Assembly: GCA_032622095.1 (NCBI GenBank)
Contig: CP136069.1
Coordinates: 16,664,450-16,728,449, forward strand
Reading direction: 5' to 3'
Source: Siphonodentalium dalli
Taxonomy: Eukaryota; Mollusca; Scaphopoda; Gadilida; Siphonodentaliidae
Length of the DNA stretch: 64,000 nucleotides
Within the stretch, counting starts at the first letter, position 1. Every line of letters starts with the position of its first letter. Made by a program: the position numbers and the translations under genes. Below are positions 53,201 through 60,875 of the stretch, in pieces. A model generated the notes under the pieces. The model saw only the letters and a program-made list of their open reading frames with translations. It was not told the DNA's origin and did not search any database.

Positions 53201-54394
53201 CGCGACAGCACAAGTGCCATTTACACATTGTGTCGTTCTGTGTTTATTACACGCTTCGCGTCCTAGAATCTGTACATTAAAAATACAGACTTAGAAGGTT
53301 TATTTAGGCACATAGAGGGCATGTTTTGTCATGTGTGATGATACTTTTATTTTATAGTTCCGGTTTCATGGCTGAAGCGAACGTCATGTACGTCAACGAG
53401 ATGCATATGAATAATGAAACTACGTTCCATACGTATTTGTAAATATGAAACAGCAATAACACTGTACTTCTGGGAACAAGCATGTAATAAATCGTGTAAT
53501 AATTTTTTTTTCAGACCTCGCTAGTCAAGCCTGCAAATAATATTTTTTTACCCAAAATATGTATCTCCTATAATAAATATCTTGGACACTGAAACTAATG
53601 GTTATATATTCTTGCTTGCAAGAAATCTAGAAGTCGTAAAAAAAAAAAATTCGGTACGCAATAACTCGAGTACGCGCACTTGTCAAATGCCAATTAATGG
53701 CGATATATTCTTTGGACCAATCATGCGAGTCCTTTCACTATAACAGCGATGGAAAGACAAGACCTCATTCATTTTAATTTCTTCCTCCTGTGTGTTTGAT
53801 GCGTTTGACCGAGTGCGCGGGGCGGGAATGTTGATCCCAACTGGGAGGGCCCTCTAAGTTCAGTGTCCCAAGATATTTATTATAGGAGATACATATTTTG
53901 GGTAAAAAAATATTATATCTCCTTCAAATATATCTTGGACACTGAAACTAATGGTTATAATTAGAATTCTTGAAGAGGAGGAGGCCACGAGGCAGATAAT
54001 CCGACTATGTCCATGAAACCCACCTGCTGAAGCAGAAAAGACCTGCATCCTGTACCAAAAAGATTTCTTGGTAGACATGTGCCAAAAAATAGATCATTGT
54101 GTCCCATATGTAATAGTTCAGATAAACTCAAAAACAACTGAGCCTCCTAAAAGGAAACACCACGTACTTCATGTGTCCTCGTAGTAATGATCACAGGGTG
54201 AAGGTGTCCAGGATAAACATTGGTCATAGGCAAGGGGGATAACTCATTCATTCATGTACCTAATAGGATAAAGGAACTTACCCCACCCCCCTCCTTAGAG
54301 GATGAAGCAGCACTAGCACGACATGCTGACTAGCCCACAATACATGCAAAAGGTGCACTGAGGGGAAAACACAGTTATGACACCCCCACCCCCC

Positions 54395-54428
<34 letters not shown>

Positions 54429-57400
54429 CCAGAAAAGCTGAATCAATACTCAGAATGGATCTCACAAAATGAGGCAATGCTCAGTGCGGTATGACCGACT
54501 TGACAGTATTTTGAGCCCGACCAGGGGAGATATGAGAAACCGTTGGGCCCAGACCAATGGGGGGACCAGGGATACACCAGGAAAACATGACTGAGTTGAG
54601 CACTGGAAATCATGACCCTGGAAAGAAGAAAAAAAACATACACATAAGGGAGGGGACCAAGATGGAAAGATTGCCTGCCTCTGGTACACCAAGCCAAGGA
54701 ACTGGAAATTGAAGTGTACGGGCAACCAAGGAGAGGAACTAATACTGCGAATGGAACACTGTCTGATCATACGGCCAATCTGAGATGCAATGAACCGGCC
54801 TGAATGGTTTCAAAATAAATGAGGAACTTAGTTTAATATCGTTCGTCAGGTGGTGGTATAGGGAACCCATACTGTAGGTTAGCAGAAACTGTGATAACCC
54901 GCCAACTGGTATGCTCAAGCACCGATGGGCATGCGGCAATAATTGTGAAATGTTGCAACGGTGAGAATCGGTAATCGCTAAATCAGATTAGAATTAGAAT
55001 GACGCCTGCCAAGTGATGTTAAACACTCGGCCCGAGTGCTAACATAGAATTGGAAAATATTCTTGGTTCAAAGTCTGTGAGCACTGTGACAAAGACGATA
55101 ACAAAATGGACTACGTACATGATGCCTAGACACCAATGAAATGCCGATACGCTATATGACGAAATCCTATGGTGTTAGGTGGTCACTGAAAGATACATCC
55201 CAAATCTAGAAGTAAAATTGAAAATGAGCGTAGTTCAGACGATAGTGTCTATGGAGCTGAACGGTCGATATTCATGATATGTTCGGCGAAGTGAGTAGAG
55301 CGCCAATTTCCCCTGTGAGATATAGCACCTGCATACTAACTTATCATGTTCACAAACACGATCAAGTCCATAATACGTCTAGGTTTGTCTCATAAAAGCG
55401 GCCTAATTGTTGAATAAAAATCTAACAGATTAGAAGGCCCAAAACTATAAAGACAGGTCTCAACAACACCTGGAATACCCCGACGGGATAAGAACGGAGG
55501 TGAGAATGGAGGCGAAAGAAACTGATTCAGGAGCAGTTCCTGAATGCGGCACATAGCCAGAGCAATGCGATGTGGCAGAAAGCAGACTGACCGAGGAAAC
55601 TTCAGAGTACAAAGAACGAAGGTAATATTGTACAAAACACTCAGTCGAATGAATGCCACTTGTCGGCGACTAGGAACAATGCGGTAGCCAAGGCAAGAAA
55701 GGTTCGGAAAAACCGCTATGTGCCGTGACAGCAGGAACCTGGATGGACTGAGACAGAACCAGCGGTAGATGCTGCAGAACCTCCATCGCTGCTCGTCGCT
55801 GCGAAGGTTGTGGGAGCCGCGACTACAAATAGAGGAGGCATGACCACCAACAGATTCCGAGCCTGCAGCGCAGGCTGTACCGAGTTGACAGAGGAAAATT
55901 CATTGTTGCCCATCTCGGAGAAGGTTGTGGAAGCCGCGACTACAAATAGAGGAGGCATGACCACCAACAGATTTCGAGCCTGCAGCGCAGGCTGTACCGA
56001 GTGGACAGAAGAAAATCCATTGTTGACCGTCTCTGCGAAGGTTGTGGAAGCCGCGACTACAAATAGAGGAGGCATGACCACTAACATACCCTGAGCCTGC
56101 TGCGCAGGCTGTATCGAGTTGGCAGAGGAAAATCGTCACACGTTGGTTTTTGTTCTTGATATGTGGGCCCCATGCAGTCCTTCGGTTGTGGAAGACAGGC
56201 GTACTTCTCTGCGGGTGGCTCAGGAGGCCGCGACCAATAAGGAGGAGGCATGTCCCGCAACCGACTCCAGCGGAGGCTCCATGTGAATGGAGGAAACAAG
56301 AGAATGGCGCTGTTTGTTCTTCCTTTTTCTGTGCTGTTAGTAAAGTGCTGGTAATGCATGCAAAATTGTGCGCAATTGTTATCCTAAGACCGAAGGACTG
56401 ACCCATCCGAAATGACCCTCGGGGAAGGCACTCTCGGATGGGCATGGCGAACTCGGACACGCATCAAACGCTGCCAAATCCAGGAGATGTTGCGACAGCA
56501 CGTCCTCGTCTCTGAACAGCACCGTCCGTCCCGGAGATGGGGGGAAAGGGGCAAGTATCCCGACCAGGTCACCTGGTTTGATGAGGCAAGAAATTCCGGA
56601 GCCTCGGAAAGGAAACTAAGTCTAAGTTCTGGCCTAGGAGCCCAAAAGAGGCCAGAAACTGTACAAAGCAAGGCCACACTGGTGGAGGAAAGAACACATG
56701 TGAATAATAGGGATACATACCCACCCCAAAACCGGGAGGGACGGATGCCGGAAAAGATGTTGACGAATGGAGGACAGGTCAGAACCTGTGCGGTCAAATC
56801 CCCTGGAGTGGAAGCAGTGGCAGTTGACACATTGAACTGCGTAGGCAGGCAATGTGCCGAGGGCACCGGGGCTTGCCAGCTAAACGGACCACTGATGTGG
56901 TAGCTGTAGCAAGTGGCCGGCTGGTGCAGCGATGGTGTGAACCCGGCGGAACCGGAGGCAGGACCAAGGGCAGCTGCACTATGGACGCCGCGACCCTGAG
57001 GGAGGAGGCATGTCCACCAACCAACTCCAGCGGAGTCTCCAAGTTAATGGAGGATGCAAGAGAAGGTGCCACGTCAGCAGAGGTGCCACGATCATTGAAC
57101 TTGATAATCGATAGTCAATTCTAGATTAGAATCGATGAAGCGTTTCTAATAGCAAGGACAGAGGAAGTAGTGCATAATATTCACATGTGCATAATTTGTA
57201 TCAGAAACCACCGAGACTGTCCTTCCCATGACAAAAAATATAGTTTCGTTGATTAGAAGGGTGTAATTGCACCGGTAATATAATTGTAAGTTGGGGTTAT
57301 CTCAAATCAAAGGTCATTGTGTGATATACCCAAGTCCACTGACAATTTCACATGCCCATAAATTAACGGAGATGGGAAATGTGCTAAATATATCTTCACA

Positions 57401-59802
57401 TATTTTAATATTGATGGTGACCAGGTGGACAAGTGCAAATGGTGAATACCCGTGAATAGAAAATTGCGAGAGCAATCATTATTGACTCGTGGGAAGGAAA
57501 GCCGGTAATTAGTAATGAGCACAATGCGTTACCAATATGTTTGCGCGATCAATGATCGTTAACCTGTCCGTTGGATATTATACTGTAAAACAGGGTATCC
57601 AAATATGTCCGGTACTTTTCGACATCCGAAATAAAGAACTCAGAGTAATCGCAGCCGAAAATGGTCATCGAATATCGGCCGTATCAACATTTCATCGATT
57701 ATACGCTTAATCGTGGCACCCCTACCTGTCGGAGGGAAATAACGTTATGAAGTTTTCATCGGAAAAGCATTGAGCCTTATGTTCAATGTAGAGAGAAGAG
57801 GCAAGCCACACTGTGGCTATTTTATCTAGCATCCGTGAGGAAAATTATTGTAAAATATTGTAATGTAAAATATTGTAAAGTATTACTTCTAATACATTTG
57901 GATAGGATTTTGTCAGGGACCAAACTCCAATCTGGAGCTTAGTGGAGACGACAACACGATATTGCATCCGGTGCAGTGTTAAAAAATCCCGACGAGAACC
58001 CGAAAGACTCGAAAGAGCATCGGTTTGTTTTATTGAGTATTGTTTTATGCAAACAAAAACGATATTTGTTCGAAGTGATTCTCGTAAATAAAACAAAATT
58101 GATATATTTGTTAATGAAAATATCCACCCACGGACTACTGTCATTAATAAGACAGTATGGTAGAATAAAAGATTGTTGAACAATTGTAAAACTAAATTGC
58201 GAAAATTGGAAAACACGTGCGTAGTGCACGAAATTAGGCAACTGCGTGTTGTCGTTCGCAATAGCATAAAGAGAAACGTTCATGAGAAATGAACAGATAA
58301 AAAATGCGACTTATCTTGCGTCTAGAAGAATTTAAAATGAATGAGGTCTTGTCTTTCCATCGCTGTTATAGTGAAAGGACTCGCATGATTGGTCCAAAGA
58401 ATATATCGCCATTAATTGGCATTTGACAAGTGCGCGTACTCGAGGTATTGCGTACCGAATATTTTTTTTACGACTTCTAGATTTCTTGCAAGCAAGATTA
58501 TATAACCATTAGTTTCAGTGTCCAAGATATATTTGAAGGAGATATAGTGTGTCTTCATTTACAGGCGGCTAGCATCACTAAATTCACACTCTGAGAACCT
58601 CATTCTGCTAGGACCTCAACTAGGGAGACCTAGGATTAAATGGATGTTCCCCAGTTGAAGTTGGTGATGTTCACCCATTTGTCACCTGGAATTGGTTGTA
58701 GGTTTTTCTTCAGAAATAAAAGTTACCGAATTACGAATTTCCTCAACAATATACTAAAAGCAGAGTATATGATATTATGAATAATATATTATCCACAAAA
58801 GACACTTGTGTGAGCCGACTTTTGTTTATATACAGCACATAAAGAGTGTGAAATGAGCAAAACGCTCCACACCGATATGTTGTAAACAACATGGTACAGT
58901 TTTCATTAGTGGGATCTCCCCAGTGTTGAGTGTTTTGCTTATCACACTCTTTACGTACTCTACTGTAACATAACATGGCTTTTGTTTACAAACTGCATAC
59001 GATCTTGACCATAACATGAAATTTATGCGATATTAATGATTGGTATAAGAACAAAATATGTCTATATTTTAATATTCTATCATTTTATGGCGGTTTTAAT
59101 GGATGTGACTAATTTAACAGCAATACCCACCACCAAGGCCATCCATGCCTTTAACCCTTTCATGACGGGAGCTGCGCTGGTGCAACATTAAAAACACCGT
59201 GCCAGTGCATTCTATTATATATCACCTCATATATATAAGAGAATGCATTGGCCTAACATTTTTTATCATTTTATATAAAAAAATTACATTCTTTAACAAT
59301 TTTTATCATTTTTCTGTCATTCTACAACAATTTTTATCATTTTTTCTTATATTCTTTAACAATAGTATCATTTTTTATCACATTCTTTAACTATTTTATA
59401 ATTTTTTATAACATTCTTTAAAGCCATCCATATCTTTAAAATGAGACTGTTTCTGTGGAAGCACATGGGAATATGGTTCCATACAGTGCTTACTACTGCA
59501 CATAGCTTTGATCATCAAGATAGTTATTTGATAACAGTTTAGCCGGTTTACATGTCAGGAACATGCTACCTCCACTGAGAACACAGTATGAGAATGGGAA
59601 ATATCAGTATATTCCCCATATATCTGAATACCTATATCAACATTAATTACCTTTGTATGATCTTCCCAGACACCGAGCCTATCAGTCGTCTTTGGTGGTT
59701 TCCATAGGAACACAGGGAGGGCGTCCTCATCATCTGATGACGAGATGATAGGCTGCTGTTCTCCCTCATCACTCGACATATCACTACTGTCCTCATGAGA
59801 AT
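38139..59802 (-). CDS. Zgpat: ZGPAT orthologue (CCCH zinc finger, G-patch), 3' part of the gene
   Basis: Six minus-strand exons join in phase: 59802-59651, 51992-51884, 50628-50446, 48630-48515, 46562-46483 and 38274-38139. In order they encode an acidic Ser-rich linker, LGVWEDHTK plus a full G-patch (GFGSRIMVKMGY...GQGLGKDGDGR), GKSLDKIMELKE, a Lys-rich stretch, TNVFDFLNKRL, and a C-terminal coiled coil. This order is that of human ZGPAT, a nuclear protein whose G-patch and coiled coil are known; vertebrate ZGPAT is described as a transcriptional repressor. The CCCH finger and Tudor-like domain are encoded beyond the window. The gene converges on TTC16. Confidence 0.9.
38381..38510 (+). repeat. 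Tandem repeat, 28 bp, about four units
   Basis: The unit cccttaatatatacaggcat plus gtgaccag repeats without change from 38390. Confidence 0.9.
38511..39339. other. Zgpat last intron, unique part
   Basis: No gene or repeat recognised. Confidence 0.45.
39340..39690 (+). repeat. Dispersed repeat N, copy 2
   Basis: Direct copy of 12530-12905, starting aaagacatattatggacttg. Confidence 0.75.
40400..41900. repeat. Internal duplications in composite unit 1
   Basis: ggaggattggttgcccgaat occurs at about 40473 and 41261. cagggggacaagaccgaccc with gtaatggagtgggccacgg occurs at about 41109, and again (accgaccc reads acccactc) at about 41797. Frames are open on both strands here but carry no known domain. 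Confidence 0.6.
42340..43080. repeat. Degenerate ~180-bp tandem duplications in composite unit 1
   Basis: Three or four related blocks share ggtc(a/g)tgc(a/g)caatataaa, ttatatgtgtga(t/c)(g/a)atac and atagaaggagaagagcc(a)tgt. Confidence 0.55.
45196..45395. mobile_element. Degraded family C element
   Basis: ttaaccattccatgtgactg, two shortened hairpins, ggatctttaatgctgtacca; right end lost. Confidence 0.7.
45564..45964. mobile_element. TTAA MITE, family A, copy 9
   Basis: TTAACCCTTTACCCAACAGA to TTGTTGGGTAAAGGGTTAA, two hairpins. Confidence 0.9.
46025..46461 (+). mobile_element. Family D element, copy 4, TTAA both ends
   Basis: TTAAAGGAACTCAATCCAAT to CATCGGATTATGCATCTTTAA. Ends 21 bp from a Zgpat splice donor. 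Confidence 0.75.
46483..46562 (-). CDS. Zgpat: Zgpat exon: coiled coil, first half
   Basis: The acceptor attttctag precedes 46562 and the donor gtatgt follows 46483 (phase 2). It encodes LLKTEEEIRSVQKEITKLKQ and SILRHE, a heptad-patterned coiled coil that lines up with the equivalent part of vertebrate ZGPAT. A D element ends 21 bp past the donor. Confidence 0.9.
46563..47339. other. Zgpat intron, unique part
   Basis: A short internal duplication (gga(a)taccggtcc / ggaataccagtccgg near 46830-46880) only. Confidence 0.4.
47340..47565. mobile_element. Family F element, core type 2, left end missing
   Basis: ggggatataggggatataca, a gaatgagg palindrome, cacactaaattcagacttg. Confidence 0.75.
47594..47820. 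mobile_element. Half of the stand-alone hairpin module
   Basis: attaccctgtgcc, one hairpin and the core with ctgcagggagccccacaca; the second hairpin is absent. Confidence 0.75.
48194..48336. mobile_element. Family F single palindrome with long flanking direct repeat
   Basis: CAAGCCTTGAAATAGGGTGT to CACCCTATTTCAAG. aataaacaagga is present on both sides. Confidence 0.75.
48515..48630 (-). CDS. Zgpat: Zgpat exon: Ser/Lys/His-rich linker
   Basis: The acceptor catttcag precedes 48630 and the donor gtatac follows 48515 (phase 0). It encodes about 39 residues: EISSLLSHHSSLSKEKK, then a charged His/Lys/Ser stretch ending HINVQ. This corresponds to the linker before the C-terminal coiled coil. An A element begins 34 bp upstream of the acceptor. 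Confidence 0.83.
48665..49054. mobile_element. TTAA MITE, family A, copy 10
   Basis: TTAACCCTTTACCCAACAGA to TTGTTGGGTAAAGGCTTAA, two hairpins (one trimmed). Starts 34 bp from a Zgpat acceptor. Confidence 0.88.
49087..49487. mobile_element. Family F element, core type 2
   Basis: aagcctgcaaatagggtgtc to cctcattctgca, two palindromes; the right end lacks the usual outer part. aatgagtac occurs on both sides. Confidence 0.78.
49857..50130 (+). repeat. Dispersed repeat M, copy 1
   Basis: Inverse of 53216-53490; cttgtttccagaagtacagt and atgaaaccggaactataaaa are the clearest matches. Confidence 0.8.
50446..50628 (-). CDS. Zgpat: Zgpat exon: GKSLDK motif, Lys-rich region, NVFDFLN
   Basis: The acceptor attttacag precedes 50628 and the donor gtatgt follows 50446. 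It enters with GA (completing Gly) and leaves in phase 1. It encodes GKSLDKIMELKE, a hydrophobic DMDLFDAMKKL, a long Lys run, then NTNVFDFLNKRLHG. The GKSLD and NVFDFLN blocks are ZGPAT hallmarks. Confidence 0.92.
50774..51341. mobile_element. TTAA MITE, family C, long AT-rich spacer
   Basis: TTAACCCTTTCAGGACGGGA to TCATGGAAGGGTTAA. The spacer is built from degenerate ttttcttacattctttaaca units. Confidence 0.82.
51467..51720. mobile_element. Family C element, right end decayed
   Basis: TTAACTCTTCCATGAATGGA, two variant hairpins, gctgcatcaacgcagctccc. Confidence 0.72.
51884..51992 (-). CDS. Zgpat: Zgpat exon: G-patch core
   Basis: The acceptor taatcttcag precedes 51992 and the donor gtttgt follows 51884 (phase 1). 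It encodes 36 residues with the G-patch glycines and aromatic: GFGSRIMVKMGY, GQGLGKDGDGR, then EPVPIQLIPQ. G-patches bind and activate DEAH RNA helicases or bind nucleic acid; that is family knowledge. An F palindrome lies 37 bp upstream of the acceptor. Confidence 0.93.
52030..52285. mobile_element. Family F element, two palindromes
   Basis: TCAAGCCTTGAAATAGTGTG to CACACTATTTCAAGGCTTGA. Starts 37 bp from a Zgpat acceptor. Confidence 0.88.
52295..52825 (-). repeat. Dispersed repeat L, copy 2
   Basis: Inverse of 30603-31095 (gggttatttagtgttgactg, gataaacatgggtgataagg). Confidence 0.75.
53216..53490 (-). repeat. Dispersed repeat M, copy 2
   Basis: Inverse of 49857-50130. The pair flanks two Zgpat exons in inverted orientation. 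Confidence 0.8.
54379..54427 (+). repeat. Poly-C tract
   Basis: About 45 nearly uninterrupted C in composite unit 2. Confidence 0.92.
55795..56140. repeat. 117-bp tandem repeat, three units, in composite unit 2
   Basis: ggttgtgg(a/g)(a/g)gccgcgact and aatagaggaggcatgaccac recur at steps of about 117 bp (39 codons), with diverged ends. Frames stay open on both strands because the period is a multiple of three. Confidence 0.85.
58563..58692. mobile_element. Family F fragment
   Basis: gctagcatcactaaattcac, then core type 2 (gttgaagttggtgatgttca). Confidence 0.65.
58745..59150. repeat. Dispersed repeat K, copy 2
   Basis: Inverse of 2393-2770; ends accaaggccatccatgcctt. Confidence 0.7.
59151..59420. 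mobile_element. Family C element, right end missing
   Basis: TTTAACCCTTTCATGACGGG, one shortened hairpin, then an AT-rich ttttatcattttttctta spacer. Confidence 0.72.
59651..59802 (-). CDS. Zgpat: Zgpat exon: acidic linker and start of G-patch
   Basis: On the minus strand the acceptor atatccgcag precedes 59802 and the donor gtaatt follows 59651. It starts with two bases of a split codon and ends in phase 0. It encodes an acidic, Ser-rich linker (SSDMSSDEGEQQ), a hydrophobic strand (LPVFLWKPP), and LGVWEDHTK, the sequence that enters the G-patch in ZGPAT proteins. A C element begins 49 bp upstream. Confidence 0.85.
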
Positions 59803-59851
59803 CTGCGGATATATCGAGCAAGTTTGAGAAATTACTAAATATTGTAGATTG

Positions 59852-59951
59852 TTAACTCTTCCACAACTGGAGCTTCCTGAAATTTTGCAAAAAACCCGTG
59901 CAAATGCGTTCTCTTATCTATGCGAGTCTTCCATAGGGAGCCTCGCACGCA
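59852..59951. mobile_element. Family C left half
   Basis: TTAACTCTTCCACAACTGGA and one variant hairpin, cut off at the G-related element. Starts 49 bp from a Zgpat acceptor. Confidence 0.7.
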
Positions 59952-60335
59952 GCAATGCTCTGATTAATCGACCCCTTTAACGAGGTTATGGGTCGGTATT
60001 GACCACGGTCATACTGTAACTAGACCGCAAGTAGCACCGCAACCATTTGTGGTGACTCACGGTACCACATGGTATCTGACTGCGGTCGTGTTGGAAGTCC
60101 ACCGCGGTTATCTAGTGTGCTACCACATGTCACCTCGGTCCCTACCACATGTCACCACGGTCATGAGGTGCACTACCACATGTCACCGCGGTTCCCAAAA
60201 CTCAACCGCAACCATGCAGTAGTCTGCAGTTTCAATACCGCGGTTAACCACCTGACTGTGGTATTGCACCGCGGTACTACTGCATGTCAACCTTGTAAGG
60301 AGGGTCGATTAATAAAAACATAACTGTATATAATT
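59952..60335. mobile_element. G-related MITE with a different, GGT/ACC-rich core
   Basis: The ends resemble family G: GCAATGCTCTGATTAATCGA on the left and GGTCGATTAATA...ACTGTATA on the right. The core is not the G core but repeated ccgcggt and accacatgtcacc units. It ends about 13 bp before the hAT element. Confidence 0.6.
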
Positions 60336-60834
60336 GAATCCATTGACCAGGGACCAGCCGAGAGGGCGACGTGGGCGAAGAAGTCACCCTATCGCCTTCC
60401 ACTTCGCCTTATTTTTGCAGTCGGGCGAAGTTTAAGTCGCCCTCCAATTTTGAGATTTTTTTTTTTTTTTTCAATTTTTCAATTTTGAGAAGTCGCCTAA
60501 CAAAAATGGCTAAGTTACTAGCAAACACTGTCTGCAGTAGTATCTCAGTGGTGTCCGTTTGAAGTACCAACACCTCTAACATCAATCACAACGCACCACT
60601 CACATATGATTATTGGCACGCGGCGTATATCCTTTGTGTACCATGAGACAGGCCTGGGTGTTTTTACTGTTTATCGAAACAACGTCGTCGGCGATCTCAA
60701 TAAGTATACAGTCGGCATTTTGAACTTTCAAGTTGAGAGTCTCCCTGGCTTCATTTATAGTGAAGATATCTCACTGACATCTGGTGTTCACACATTTTAT
60801 TGTTTCCGCAACCATGCAGGTATAAGCAAGAAGG

Positions 60835-60842
60835 TATATAAG
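60835..60842 (+). promoter_or_regulatory. TATA box of the hAT transposase gene
   Basis: TATATAAG lies 34 bp before the transposase ATG at 60876. That spacing leaves about 10 bases of leader, which is short but workable. Confidence 0.45.
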
Positions 60843-60875
60843 AGCAAGACATGTATTGTAAAACAAAACACTACA

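Larger units (their letters stand above)
53537..58555. mobile_element. Composite unit 2 with long inverted ends
   Basis: The left block 53609-53778 is inverted at 58334-58500 (caatcatgcgagtcctttca region). A small palindromic element (53537-53924; ends ttacccaaaatatgtatctc) adjoins a large one starting atatctccttcaaatatatc at 53923 and ending with its inverse at 58555. Layout mirrors unit 1, including a gggagggc(t/c)ct...agttcagt segment. No known domain. Confidence 0.7.

Noticed and set aside
55716-57124. Protein genes in composite unit 2 (frames up to 186 codons)
   Set aside because: Open on both strands over the same tandem repeats; the frame-preserving period explains this. Kept only as a finding to check.
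2256-59390. Many short open frames encoding similar peptides (…LYMRVDHRSPRIYKRMHW…)
   Set aside because: They are translations of the repeated hairpin module, occur on both strands because it is palindromic, and have no independent coding evidence.
60606-60875. Longer transposase start at ATG 60606
   Set aside because: The added 90 residues show no domain and would place the TATA box inside the coding region. The start at 60876 just before the basic region fits better, though the longer form is not excluded.
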